Shown here piece by piece: positions 1 through 12,369 of a stretch of 64,000 nt of DNA. This stretch comes from Toxonevra muliebris (lineage: Eukaryota > Arthropoda > Insecta > Diptera > Pallopteridae): NCBI GenBank assembly GCA_963691655.1, contig OY829329.1:80718613-80782612 (forward strand), given 5' to 3'. The number at the start of each line of letters is the position of its first letter. The stretch's first letter is position 1. The notes beneath the pieces were generated by a model. That model ran no database searches and was not told where the DNA came from. It was given only the letters and a program-made list of their open reading frames with translations. The position numbers and the translations under genes were made by a program.

Positions 1-2630
1 AGAGAACAAATCATTTGAAACAGTTAATTAGCTAATGTGGCTGATTAGTTTCTAACAAAATAGCTTCCTCGTTCTTCCACCAGTTTATTTAACCTAAAGT
101 AAGATTAGTGCCAAATTTCAATTTGGACGATTAGAAGATTCTAGAGAAATCGTGCTCATCGACTTTCAATACGTTTAATGAGTGCGGGTGTCCCGGGTGC
201 AAAATCAGAAAAGTTGCTTTCAGAGTGTGTTAGAAACGCGTCGGTGAGTGCTTCGGATTAGCAACGCTGACGCCATTTTTGTAATCATATTATTTTTCTG
301 ATTTTACAGGTCAGCATGATTTCTCAAAACTTTCACAGTTGACAAACTCGACACAAGTACGAAATCATCTAAAAATTATATAAATATATTTTAAGAAGGA
401 AATTAAAACATTTCACAAACTAGAATTTAATGATTTTCAAACATTTTACAACTAATGCATCATGCCGTTTCTAAGACGCAAACACTGATTGCCGATTTCT
501 GAACTTCGAAATCACCTATTCTGATTTACACCCTGGAAACGCACCCAATGATAAACTCTAAAATTCTTAAAATGTTATTCTTTAAAAATATGAATATCTC
601 AATCTTCAGAACTGTCGACTCTATTTCTTAGGGGACAGATTGTTAGGAGACCTAAAGGAATTGGAGGTGATTCCACTGACAAACTTGGTATGGTCAACGA
701 AGTATACAAGAGTGCAAAATTTATCAAGGTACCATAAGTACCTAGATAACTCAAAGGGCGTAGCAAATCAATTGCTTCCAATAAAATATATAGAAAAGGT
801 AGTTGCTTCGCATTTAAAACCAAAAAGGATATAATTGCACATCTAAGTTTCTATTTTGCCTCAATTAAAATCACACCGCACATAAAACATGAACAATTTC
901 AGTAATGAATTTTTCAGCACTCATCATGACAGTAATTCGGGCCAATTAGAGTCAAATTGTCAGAGTGATACAGAAAACTAAAGAAATTAAAAAAAAAGTT
1001 GATGCAGGAAAATGTGACAAGATAAAGACAAAAGGCGAAACAAAAAATGAAAAACGAAACAAAGAGAAAAATATTAAATTTCACACGAAAGCATACGAGC
1101 ATCACATGTACATGCAACAACACACAGTCACACGTACATACATAAAATAAATACAAACATACATATTCATGCATGCAATAGATGTGATGATGCAACAATG
1201 TCTTCTTGACGGAGAGAATAAGACCGAGAGCGAGCGAAAAGTAGACGTAGACAAGATGAAAATGTTGGCTGAAAGGTTTAACTAAAGCCAAATTACTTAA
1301 ATTGCATACAAGTTGACATAAAAATGAAAAGGAAATGTCAGTTGAATACAATGCAGCTGCAGATAGATGCAGATGGGGTACAACGTGTGAATTAACGAAA
1401 AGCATGCAGAAAGAACATATGAATATATGTTTGTATGTATGTAAGGTTGTTTGTATTTGTGTGTGGTTCTTTGTATTGCAGGAGTAACTGAATTTAAATT
1501 TTAGAAATGTGACAGCAACATCAACGAAAATTCATGCATATGGCAAAAAGACGACAACGGCAACGGCAACGGCGTTGGCGACAACAACGACTGCCATCAA
1601 AATAAACGGAAATATTTCAACGCTGTAATCAAACTGTGAGCAACTATAATCAAGCATGAGTGTGTGTGTATTGCCAACAAGGATATGCAAAAATATATGC
1701 ATGTATATATTTTTATAATGGCAGTTCTTGTTGTTGTCCCAGAAATGTTGCTGATGAGTTATGTTGGCTTTGTTTCAGCTTTCTCATACGAGTTTACAAC
1801 AACAGCAATTGTTTTGCTTTGCTCTATCGTCGTAGCCATCCACATCAACTGAATTGGCATGTGTTTCATATCCTTCTCCTCATCCTCGAACTGTTCCGTT
1901 TTGCATGCATTTGAGAGTAAGCATACAAATATTATTTCAACTCACACAATTTCATCAAGAGTGTATGCCACTTTTTTCCAACACATCTGTCACACGTACT
2001 CATTTTTCAATCCGCAGCTAAACAGCATCTGTTGCTGGTTGTTGTGTGACGTAATGGACACACAGACAGAACTGAACATATGCATGTACATATGTACGGA
2101 AAGATGCATTCCAAACTTATTTTTTATCATTTTGGACATCTCACATTTAAGCGCATATTTTGTGGAATTCCAATTGAAGACGGCAGTACTGCAACAACAC
2201 GTAGACTTGCTCTTGCAGCTGCTTGATCTTGCTTTGGCACCTCAGAAAATTGCTTTGCTTAAAATTTGTTGTTAAATTTTAACTTTATTTTGTTTTACTT
2301 TAACTTACTAACGAATTTAGTTTGGTTAGCTTCAGGATTCCAGTTGATATCGCCACTTGATGATTTCGCAACTTCCTATAGGTTGGTGTGGTAATTTCCC
2401 GATATTGACAATTTCTACAACACTTATTCCCAAGGCTACTTCAATACAGTGGCACTATTCACGATAAGTTGCATATCGCATATATTTGTTGTTGTAATAG
2501 CAGAAATATTTTCCATTTGCAATGATGCAAGATACACCATATCGTGAATAGGGCTAGTATGCTTTCTTTGCCTTTGCTTTTTTAACCTCTTACTGGTTAT
2601 AAGAAATATCTGTAAAACGTTTGGTTCCAA
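1..2630. other. AT-rich non-coding stretch
   Basis: No gene is supported. Open frames of up to about 160 codons occur on both strands, but they are rich in F/S/C/Y or K/N, overlap one another antisense and show no domain, so they look like chance frames. The stretch holds short TGTATGTATG/CATACATA runs (about 1130-1165 and 1425-1445) and a GGCAAC/AACAACGAC trinucleotide-like run near 1552-1590, which are ordinary fly intergenic or intronic features. Confidence 0.5.
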
Positions 2631-2947
2631 AGTAGGGTTGCCATTTTCATTTTACCTAATTTCGGGACAAATTGTTATAATCCCAAATATAAACGGCATT
2701 TGCTTTTTTTTCCCGAGACACAGACTAGACACAATTTTTTTTGCATTGTTATAAAATTTTAAAAAATATTTGATTTACACAAAATAAAAACAACAAGCGT
2801 TGTAGTTTTTGTTCGTTTCATTTCGTTTCTTTTATTTTTTTAAATTCGTCATTATATTATAATATTTATTCAAGATTGCCATTCAAAAGTAAGTACTTAG
2901 TAAAAAAATTATACTCCTTTTATGACTATATGTTAAAACATTTTTAG

Positions 2948-3223
2948 CCCGGCGTCAATGAACATAATTTTTGTTTCACCGTTAATGAACTGGGTGTGCG
3001 ACACCCGAGAAACACTAAATCCTTAAAATAAAACTAGATATGTTTTTTAAGGTTTTCTTTTTTAATTTAATAAAAAATATTTTATGTGCAAACAAAAAAA
3101 TATTATAAAATATTATCTTCTTCTTAAATATATTTTTTTGAAATAAAAAGATAAGATCAACAAAATTAACCTAAAATCACTGAACAGCTCGTGTGTAATA
3201 CACCCATGTTCATTGAGGCCGGG
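2948..3223. mobile_element. piggyBac-like MITE, 276 bp
   Basis: The left end reads CCCGGCGTCAATGAACAT. The right end, reverse-complemented, reads CCCGGCCTCAATGAACAT, a terminal inverted repeat of 18 bp with one mismatch. The right side is followed directly by TTAA (3224-3227) and the left is preceded by TTAG (2944-2947), one base from TTAA. A TTAA duplication with CCC..GGG termini is the hallmark of piggyBac transposons. A second inverted block (GGGTGTGCGACACCCGAG, and CTCGTGTGTAATACACCC on the right) lies inside the termini. There is no transposase frame, so this is a non-autonomous element. The superfamily call is inference from the ends only. Confidence 0.65.
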
Positions 3224-3339
3224 TTAAACGTGATATCAAAAACAAAAATTCTGTAAGACTCGGGAAAATTGTTGTCCCGGCGGAACATTTACAAATTAAA
3301 GAAAATCCGGGATGTCCGGGTAAAAACGACTCAAACTCA

Positions 3340-5470
3340 AAATTTTGATTTTTCAGGAGTAGCTTTTAAAGTTTTCAGTTTCAGAACGCAGAAATAATAA
3401 ATTTTCTTTTAAGCAATGGCTTTTGCAAGCAGGCCACTGAAATTTTGAAACGATCACCTCCAAGAGGTTGATTTGGCATTTGTAGCTCAAAAATTTGGAA
3501 AAATTTTGAATTATGACGCTATAGTCACAAATAAGTGATTTGTTTAATTAAATATTATAAATGATCTTATTTTCAGCTTTTGTCTTATTTGTGCAACAAC
3601 CTTTCGTGAGAAAATCTGATTTAACTTTACTTTTTTGGTCACTAATACTACCGGAACAAATATATTCATTTTTTAGGGTTACATCCCACCAATTTTACCC
3701 AGCTACATACATACATATAGATGTAATTTAGCTGCTCGAGGTTCAAAGTAATTTATTTACTTTCTCTTTACAAAGTCATCATACAGCAAAGCGTCGCTAA
3801 AAACTAGAGCCACTTTCTTTTTCCGCGTACATCAAGTGTTAATATTCAATTAAAAGCCTTAAAGGGCTCACGTAATGCCGCTAAATCTGCCAGTAGTTAT
3901 TTTAAGTGAGGCTCATTAAACGTATAGCTACGAGTGGAATAATTTTGTACCGCCTGCTTATCAACTTTAATTTAGCGTTTTCGTTCCTAGCCCTCTACTT
4001 TTGACATAGATAGCGATTTCAGCTCTTAGCTTGCTTGAGATGAATAGCTTGTAGTTTGGAGTGTGACACACGTCTCAACAAAAGATTTAAGCATTTTAAT
4101 AAAATGCCTACAATTATTTGTCACCTCATTTTATGTGACGACGAGCGCACACGCTGCTTGTGACCGAGTTACGCTAAAATTTATATCTCTAAATTACAAA
4201 AAAGAACAGAAATGCGACGCGATGCTGCATTTGCACATCTCCATTGGAGCAGCAGCAAATTAAATCAAAGCGCGAAAGTTGCCCGTAATATGGGAAAGCG
4301 TTTTCCTTTCTCTCCCTCCATCCTTCTCTTGATGTTGTTGCTTGCTACTTGCTTATGTTATGTAATAAAAAAGTTTGTGTTTGTTAAAATTGCGCTCATG
4401 AATAATTATTCGTCTTATTTTTTTTCATTTTCTTTTTATTTTATTTTTTAAGTTAAAAGCGAAACATTTGAAGCAGTTTCAGATGAGCACGAATGTTTTG
4501 TTTTTTATTTTGTCGTTAAAGTCAAATTAAAAGTGAGACTTGTGAGAATGGTGAGACTGAAAATGTTTTTTCAAATTAGGTGTTATGCACAATTAAAATT
4601 AAATTAAAACAAATTTAGAATTTCGGAGTTTTATTGATGTTTGCAATGCATATTAGCAATAAATATTTGTACTTTATGAAAGTAAAAGAAATGGTCTAAA
4701 ATATTTATTAATTATGTATTAATTATATTTATTAGTTAATTAAGATCTTGTCAAACTGGTATTGGCAAGCGCCAACATTTATTGTTCAATCGACTTTTAT
4801 CTCCCGTTATCTTATAATAGTTTTAATCGTTACGATACAGCGCTCGCCACGATTGATGAAAATGAGTTTTCCCAAATATATTGACTTCATTATATCTAAC
4901 GCTAGATCCATATTAAGATTTTTTATTTATTTTACTTTCAACAATCTTGCTTTTCTTAAGCCAATTTTAGATTATTTCAAAATTACCTGGGATCGGTTCT
5001 TCGCAGACTCCACTGGAGCTTGTATTGCCAGCCTATAGAATTAGGATTTTTATATTCATTTGAATAGAAATATTTTTTAAGATCAGATAACTATGACTTT
5101 GCTTTTTCCTAGTAAATAAAATATATTTTAATAAAACTTGTATATATCAAATAGGCCATGAGAGCCTGTAGCTCCAATCTATGAACTAAATAAATTTTTT
5201 TTTAGATTTCAATTTAAGAACATTGGACATTTTTTAAGAACTTAACCCCATTTAATGAATTCATTAATACAAAAAATATACATCATGTTTTACCACTTCT
5301 TGTATTTTACTTTAGATCACTGCAGACAAACCATTTCGGGTTTCGGTGTTAAAAAGTCTTTTGGAGCCTGAAGATCGAATCTACATTTTTCCTATGTATT
5401 GGAAGACAAATGATTAATGTTTACATATTTGCTTAACCGGTGGAGCGTAATGTGATCCTGCCTACGACTG
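3340..5470. other. Non-coding stretch
   Basis: AT-rich, with no supported gene. A 96-codon frame at 4748-5038 on the + strand has no domain, signal peptide or homology that I recognise, and it looks like chance. Around 2640-2720 and 3260-3340 there are GGGTTGCCA, CGGGACA and CCGGGATGTCCGGG motifs like those at the edges of some hAT elements, so the MITE at 2.95 kb may be nested in an older element, but no matching ends could be paired. Confidence 0.4.
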
Positions 5471-5475
5471 CGAAC

Positions 5476-5625
5476 TGTGTGTCGTTGTACACGGTGGAAA
5501 TGAATACTGAATAATGAAATAGAGAGAACCACTATCTTGTGAGAGATTGGAGGGAAAGAGGAGTGACAATATATAATAAATCCGAAAACGGAGAGTATTG
5601 CTTGAAAAGTAAATATCACGAAAGC
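5476..5625 (+). repeat. Dispersed repeat, copy A
   Basis: The segment shares blocks in the same order with 60850-61075. These are CTGTGTGT..ACACGG(T/C)GGAAAT, then AGAGAA..ATCTTGTGAGAGAT(T)GGA(A)GGGA, then (C/G)GAGA(G/A)TAT(T/C).(C/T)TTGAAA. The order and spacing indicate one repeat family, with extra sequence in copy B. No coding content or terminal structure is visible, so the class is unknown. Confidence 0.5.
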
Positions 5626-5629
5626 CAAA

Positions 5630-8330
5630 GAAGAAGTTTGTTTTCTTTGATTTTATTCACCCGAATTGTGTTTTTAAGCAAGAATGGGAGACGAAAGCAG
5701 TGTCATTTAACGTTTAATGCATCAGGAGCCGTACTAAAAAAAATGTATGTTTTCAATTGTATTACTGCGCAAGTATAAATATTAAATATTATGGGAGAGA
5801 AAAAAAATATCACACTAGTAGTCGAGGCAATTTCAAAATCAATTAAGCTGACAATTTGCGGATGCGGTTATGTTTATTTGAATAAACGGAAGCTGAAACT
5901 AAATAAAAGCAAATTTCCATAAAAATAGCAGCGCAAATTTGAATGATTTGAAATTAAATTTTGATGTAAATGAAATGCACTTAATTACCATTTAAAGAGA
6001 GTGCTTTTATTGCCATGCTAATTGAATTTTTGGTTATTTCGGGTTTGGTTAAATGCACTAAAATGTTCATTAGTGTTAGTAGAATCGTATCCGAGTGCAT
6101 TTATAATGCGGTGCATATCTAATCAGTTACGTTTTGGGTATATTGATGTAACCGGATTCCGAAAACAGAAAAAAAAAACAAAACAAAAAAAGAAACAGAA
6201 ACTGAGCTAAGACTTTTAAAGATGCAATTTGTTGTGCTTTCTTTTCATATTCTAACAAGTTACTAACTAAAAACACAGAGAAGGTAAACTTTAAATGTAA
6301 AATAGTTTATTAAACAGTTTATTTTTCTCATTAGCATTGCATAGCATTGGCATTTAATGGAATGCTCAATAAAAAAGAAAAAAAAAACCTGACACAGTTA
6401 TGCAGGTGTGAGTATTTGACTAGGAAGCTTATAGCAAAAAATTAAGTAGTTATTAAAATAGTAAAAATACTTTCGGTTCAAATTGAACCTACTCATAAAA
6501 ATCATACATAAATTACGAGAAACGCTAAGCAGTCAACATTTTTCTTAAATTTTAATCTTCATTTTTATGTTAATTTTGTTGCTGTTTTTTCCTCAACATG
6601 CAATCCCGTACTCGTATTCCTTCTTTCTTTTTGCAATCATCTTCCTCCAGTGGGTTTCATAGCGTATCCGTTTGTACGAGTGTATCCGAGTTTAATGTTT
6701 TGCTTTTACTTTTCCCTTTTTTCAGCCAACAGAGAGAAACTATTTTTCGCAAAGGTTCCGTTTTTAATTATTTTTTCATTTTGTTTGAGCATCTTCAAGG
6801 TTTTTCCTTTTTCCGTTTTTCTGCATCGTGATGAGTTTTACGCGCACTGAAGGAACTACTTGGTTGGCTGGCTGGTAAGGGAGATGCAAAAAGAAATTTG
6901 CTTAAAAGTTTAAAATGGGTTCAAATGCGAAAAATGGGAGCGAACGAACGAGCGAAGCTCAAAGCAACTATCAGTTTACATTGAAGATTAGAGTGTATCA
7001 AAGTTAATGGGGGGTTAAAACTAATTGTCGCATGAGTAAATTGAGTTAAGTTTTTTTAATTTATATTAAATTTGTTTTGGCATGAAAATATTAGTTTTGA
7101 CAATTAACTACTTTTGTTTACTTTTTTGCAATGAGGCGCTACTAGCGTAGCCCGAACCCGGGGGTTCAAATTTCCATGACATAATAATGTTACTTAAATT
7201 TTTGTATCAAAATTGGCTATGGCTTAAACAAAGCGCGCTGCGAATGTATCATTGGAATTTTTTATTGAACATGAAAAAATCAATTTTGTGTACTATTAAA
7301 AATACTGTCGATTTACATAGTTTTAATGCCAAAAATTAAATATCCATGTGTGCCAACAAAAAAGGGGATAAATTCCATGAAAGTAAAATCTTTTCAACTG
7401 CTGCGCAAAAGAGAGGTAAATTTTTCACTGCAAATATTTTCATTTATTGAAAATTCCCAAGCATATACACAAACACATAAACATCCATAAATGTACATGG
7501 ACATGATGAAATAGGCATTCAGACGTAAGTTCCCGCTGCCTGATGAGTGCAATGAGCTCAGCAACACTGTGAAGCTTTGCCTTTTATTCACGTGCATGTA
7601 TGCGTTTTCTTCCTGCTCAATGGTGAATTTTTCTTTTTCCAATTTTTTCCTCGAAATTAAAATAAAAATTGCATTTTTCTTCATACATACATACACAAGC
7701 ATAAAAAGGATTTCCATACCCGCGTTTAAAGCTTTATACCGAAATTGGCCTCACACAAAAAAAAAAAAATATAAAATTTTTATTACATAAAGTCAGCAGC
7801 GAAAACAAAAATGAAAATCAAAAATGAAAAAAGTCAGTGTCTTAAATTTCAAAGTAGCAACATTAAAAAATTAATTTTACTTTTTATTTTTAGAGATTTC
7901 CATAATTTTAAATCTAAATAATTTAAATACAGTCATGAACCAAGTCAATTATTATTATTTGTTTTTTTTTTTTAACAAAATTTTCTTTTACAATTTCATA
8001 AAAAAAGTTCATACTTATAATATTTTATCGTCTATCGGTACATTACTAATCTGTTTGAGTGAAGTTTTACAGACTTAATGAATGTTTTTTAGTCAACAGG
8101 AAGATCAGGCAGCCATTTCGGAATCCGACGCGATTTCTCATCGGAGATCTTAGTGATGGTTCTAATTGAGGTTGCCCATTCAGTGGATCGCTTATAAAAG
8201 AGCACTGAAATACATTACATGAATATTTTAGATTTTGTTCCAGCATCTATTTGTGAGAATTCCAAAGTTTCGTATGTATTGACGATTGAGTCTTTTGAGC
8301 CTTTTTTATTTTGTGCAAAATCTGTTTTCG
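5630..8330. other. Non-coding stretch
   Basis: AT-rich with A/T homopolymer runs. No gene is supported. Frames around 6598-6850 and 7394-7790 are rich in F, S and K and have no recognisable domain. A possible tRNA-like remnant (GAACCCGGGGGTTCAAATTTCC) lies at about 7155-7176. Confidence 0.45.
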
Positions 8331-8392
8331 GATTTCAAATTTGTATATAAGTACTACAACCAACTGGGAATAGACGGAAAGACACAACAGGG

Positions 8393-8428
8393 TATAAATA
8401 GAAGAAAGAGAAAAGAAAAACAATCAGT
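8393..8428 (+). promoter_or_regulatory. Candidate TATA/initiator core promoter
   Basis: TATAAATAG at 8393-8401 is followed about 32 nt later by an initiator-like TCAGTG (8424-8429), the spacing and motif of fly RNA polymerase II core promoters. No downstream coding exon could be identified, so this may be a gene with an unrecognised small exon, the promoter of a decayed LTR, or chance in AT-rich DNA. Confidence 0.25.
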
Positions 8429-9070
8429 GTCAATTCAAAAACTCAATTGTGAGTAAATAAACAGCAGTACGTAAAGTATATTCTCATATCATACTGCGAG
8501 TGTTGGACTCACTTGGGTTTATTTGGTCTTAGACTAACAGTTGACGGTAAGAGTATTATTATAAACTATCCATTAGCCAAGTATTTGTTCATGACACCTA
8601 ATTTGATTGAAACACTAAAACAAATCCTTAATAATGTTCATAATATTGGACACTAATTGAATAAGTTCAATTGCTTATCTATCTTTATTTTACTGTTTCT
8701 AAAACAACCTAGAAAAAAAATCAAATGAGGAAAGTTTTAGTTTTGAACAAATAAATATACTTTCATTTGTATATCAATGTTAGAATTAGTTATAATAAAA
8801 CTTTTATCAATTATTTCGAAAATAATATTATTGCATGCATGACAAAGAAAATATGGAAGACGTAAAAACTTTTGAAAGCAAAGTGTCAACAAGAGTAGGG
8901 AATTGACAACTCAGTGTAAATTGTATATAACGCAACTTCTATGAAATAATTGAAATCATTTTCTTTAAGCAGAGGAAAATACCTTCAGTGATGCATGTAT
9001 TAACTTTTACGGTAATTAAGCAGGAAGGGTTAAAGATTTATTTTCATAGCATTGTTAATGTTTTAATCAC

Positions 9071-9370
9071 TTATTGTGATATAATCTTGTTGTAATTTAG
9101 TCTAAAAGCCTGTTTGTTAATATCTATTTTTGGCAAATTTATCGATGTCACAATTTTTCCATTAATAAATGTTAAATACTTTGTAGCAATTTGTACGTTG
9201 GTTTTTCTATTTGTTTGTGTATTAATATGTGGTTTTCCACTCGCTATTGGGATTCGATACTTTGTAGTTTTAATATAAATAGAGGAAACAAATGTAACAT
9301 ATAATATAATCAAAAAAATTGTACTGAAGAAATAACTAAAGCGATAAAAACAACAATTGCTGAACTGCAT
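9071..9370 (-). CDS. Candidate small secreted protein ORF (unrecognised)
   Basis: This is a 99-codon minus-strand frame starting at the ATG that gives MQFSNCCFYRFSYFF. A longer frame begins upstream but only at TTG. The first ~35 residues contain a hydrophobic stretch (about residues 10-31) ending in VSS, which resembles a signal peptide. The remainder is K/N/I/T-rich with no cysteine pattern or known domain. A polyadenylation hexamer (AATAAA on the minus strand, near 9036-9041) lies about 30 nt after the stop. Against it, composition is as AT-rich as the surroundings, no splice structure is evident and I know no homologue. It could easily be a chance frame. Confidence 0.18.
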   Translation of the reverse strand: MQFSNCCFYRFSYFFSTIFLIILYVTFVSSIYIKTTKYRIPIASGKPHINTQTNRKTNVQIATKYLTFINGKIVTSINLPKIDINKQAFRLNYNKIISQ

Positions 9371-9755
9371 AAATTGTAAACGGTTCAAAAGATATACTCA
9401 GTAAAACATCATTACAAATTTCGCATAGTTCATACTCTTTTTTTAACGCAATAGACTTTGGTAAATTTGTTTTTACACTGGATCTAGACAAAACCGTAGA
9501 AATATCTGAAAAGTCTTTTGGGCCAGTATTAATTTAGTTATATAAACTTTAAAGACTAGCTAGTTTCTGTAACAAAAAAACACCACAATAGTTAAACGTA
9601 CCACCGTTAAGTTTACCGAACTTAAGTTTACTTCTAAGCCCATTTATGAACAAAAAAAAAAAAACAATGTAACACTTTCAATGTCACATTCTCTGATTGA
9701 AATAGCTGTAAACAGGTGAGATATAAGTTTACTCGTAACTATCAAGTAAGTATTG

Positions 9756-9790
9756 TATATAAATGGCACCTACTCAAGACAATCTCAGAG
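9756..9790 (+). promoter_or_regulatory. Candidate TATA/initiator core promoter
   Basis: TATATAAAT (about 9756-9764) precedes a CTCAGAG initiator-like motif at 9784-9790 with a spacing of about 30 nt. It resembles the arrangement at 8393-8428 but shares no further sequence with it. No coding exon is recognised downstream before the LINE relic that begins near 9880. Confidence 0.22.
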
Positions 9791-9879
9791 TACAGAACAA
9801 TATATATCGAATAGTTGAAAGGGTAACTATAAAACAACTCCTTACTTCGGTGATATAAAATTAAGTCCAAGTTGGCCAC

Positions 9880-10430
9880 CTGCTTTAACTATCTCCCTAG
9901 GAACTTACTGTAAGAATTCACAAAACCTTTCCATAATGGTCGGTTCCGTGCCATACTCCGTAACTTGTTGAACGATTTGGATATTTCACTTGCGATGGTC
10001 CTTTTCCAGGTATTCTTGGACCGTCCTCTGCTTCATGATCCCTGTGGATCACCCAGATAAGGAAGTCGAGAGCGATTTCTGTAGCGTCTTTACGAAAGGT
10101 ATGACTGAGTTAGCCATACTTGCGGCGCGTGATGTCTGCTGTAATGGGAGACTGCTGTGTAATGCGCCAAAGTCTTGCATCCGATATGGTATGAAGCCAC
10201 CAGATTTCCAGGATCCGCCTTAAGCACCTATATCCTGGATATCGTACTCGAGACAAGCTAGGCATCCACAGAATAATATAGATGTTACGCAGGAGTTGAA
10301 TACTTGAATTTTGGTTTTCAATTGGAAGTTGTTGGGCATTCCATATTTTGCTCAAAGATGGAAATGCTGCGCGAGCTTTGTTGAGCCTGTTTTTCACGTC
10401 AGCCAAAGTGCGTCGGTCGGTCGTAAGTAC
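9880..10430 (-). mobile_element. LINE relic: reverse-transcriptase C-terminal region
   Basis: The minus-strand translation contains an RT-tail signature: ADVKNRLNKARAAFPSLSKI, then CLRRILEIWW, then TISDARLWRITQQSP and ITADITRRK. It continues after a frame break as SRGRSKNTWKRTIASEI and ends WKGFVNSYS. The order (ARAAF..CLRRIL..ISxxELW..RRK..GRPKxTWRR..W) is the C-terminal part of non-LTR retrotransposon polyproteins. I cannot settle the clade (RTE/CR1-like). At least one frameshift and several stops make it a dead 5'-truncated copy. The orientation is minus, with the 3' end near 9880. Confidence 0.6.
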
Positions 10431-10444
10431 ACTACCGAGGTACC

Positions 10445-11765
10445 GACGATATTAATATAAATGTATGCCTCCTTGATAAATATCAAAAGTAAGCCATAAT
10501 TTAAGAAGCAATAGCTAAAATAACCAATTTACTGATCCATAGGTATATACATACATCCATATAAATAATTATGTACCTGTATGTTCATTATAATCAAACT
10601 ACATCTATTTCACATGTCGATTTTGACCTAAATCATTGAAAATTTGCGGTGAATTTACCAAATTGGCTGCATTAGTATAAGTATTTCATAATGTACATAA
10701 GTGAGTAAGCAAACAATCAAATACACGCATTCATGCATGTATTATTGCCCTGTGTTTTTGTATGTTTGTTTCCGCTAATTGCATTTGATAGAGTTTGCAA
10801 AATAATTTCCTTTAGCTTTGTGTTTTATTTGCTGAGAATGATGCGTATTTAACTACCAACTCGAAGTGTTTTCTTTCCACTACTTCACAATTGCTTATTT
10901 TTGTTATTCTTCCAACATATGTATACACCAGCGAATTCAAGGGGGCGACGGGCAAGGCAAATCTTCAGTCATTATGCTGCAACCTTAAAAAAAATTTCTG
11001 AAGAAAATAAATAATTATATTTTGGGGTCGTCATGAAACGAGGTTTATTTTAAGAGGGGTACAACAAAAGTGTTTTTTTTTTTTTTTTTTGGTAAATGGC
11101 TCAATGCACTTTAATATATAAGCATTAATCATTGCTTTCAAATTACTTTTTGTGGCTTCTCAATTTTTACTGTTTGTGGTTTTAACTCTTTGACATGAAA
11201 AATATTTCACTATTTTGCGGTCGCAGTAAATTATTTAAAGTTGAGCCATATACGTATGTACATATATATTATGTACATACACATAAGTTAGTATATACAT
11301 ATGTAAATCTATTTCATTTCAAAAGTTTTTCAATTGAAGAAAATTTCTAATTAGGTATTTTATGTATAAAAGATGTTGGTGATGGTTCTGGATCACCTTC
11401 ACTTCTTGGTGCCTTTTTTTTGGATTTCCGATGTCGCTCATCATTTCAGAAGCCCATTGTCTACAAGTAGCCAGTTTGCTAGTTCTTTGGTGTGATTAGT
11501 TGCTGATGACAACTGTGCCAGTCTTAATTGTTTTGTCTTCTGACCATTTGGAGCTGGCTCTCAATGTGTGCTTTAGGAAGCTGTCTCGACTCTGCTAATC
11601 GGGCGTTCGGTTTCAATGTTTCTCTTTATCAGTGCGCAACATCGTTAGTTCTACTTGGCTGTTTTTGGGGCAGCGGTGACTTTTAACCGCTTCTTTATGA
11701 GCGCATGATCTCTTTCGTTAGATATACCATTATCTTTCAAGCTCATTTTTTTTTAAATCGAATCG
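10445..11765. other. Non-coding stretch with an 18-nt poly(T)
   Basis: No gene is supported. An 18-T run at 11073-11090 could be the tail of a minus-strand retroposed sequence, but the adjoining sequence is not recognised. The segment 11380-11760 is less AT-rich and may be old transposon DNA next to the LINE relic beyond 12.3 kb, without identifiable motifs. Confidence 0.4.
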
Positions 11766-12029
11766 AAATTGAGCCGTTGCGTGCAACAGTGGTGTAAGTC
11801 AGTTTTTTTATTATTTGAATTTTCACTAATTTCAATAATTTTGGTCTCATTTAGTTTCCTACAATAAAGGTGTACATTTCACTTGAGCATGTGTACTGTA
11901 AAGCTGCCTTGTGCATCTGGAAAATAAATTTTATAAGAGCCCTATTTTGCACAGCACTTCTACAAATCCAATGTATTTTCAAAAATCTGATTTTGACTTA
12001 CACCACTTTTGCACGCAACGGCTCAATTT
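11766..12029. mobile_element. MITE, 264 bp, 36-bp terminal inverted repeats
   Basis: The left end (11766-11801) is AAATTGAGCCGTTGCGTGCA followed by ACAGTGGTGTAAGTCA. The reverse complement of 11994-12029 is identical except for one base (AAAGTGG for ACAGTGG). The interior is AT-rich with no coding frame. The flanks show no clear long duplication; AATT at each outer edge makes the true boundary and duplication length uncertain. Superfamily cannot be assigned. It is a non-autonomous DNA transposon sitting beside a degraded LINE. Confidence 0.7.
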
Positions 12030-12369
12030 GTAGTGTTAAGTTTGTCTCCATGTCTGATCCTTTTATGGTCATCCTTTTCTGATTCATGTAGTAGTTGCTC
12101 TTTAGTACAGGTGCCCACTGTTCCCGTGTTTCTAACTGTGAGGTTGCTGAAGATTACTACGAAAGAATTACTAATGACATGGCCGAAGGTTGGATGCCCT
12201 GTATTGGTGAGTCCCTGGAGACTAGAGTTTAGAGTTATGGGTGGGCTGGACTTAACCAAAGATAATTGTGCTATACCCAAGGATAGAACCAGTAGAAGAA
12301 AGTAGAGAGACAGGAAAGTTATGTGGGGATAAGTGGAAAGAGAAAGGTCTAGGGTCTCTAAACCTCGAA

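Noticed and set aside
914..1405. 163-codon minus-strand frame
   Set aside because: Composition dominated by F, L, C and S, overlapped antisense by a lysine-rich frame, with no domain; typical chance frame in AT-rich DNA.
1859..2275. 138-codon plus-strand frame
   Set aside because: No recognisable domain, irregular composition and CATA-repeat-derived residues; not supported as a gene.
7140..7180. SINE or tRNA remnant with GGTTCAAATTTCC
   Set aside because: The boxes are only about 15 bp apart and the B box carries an extra base; too little sequence to support.
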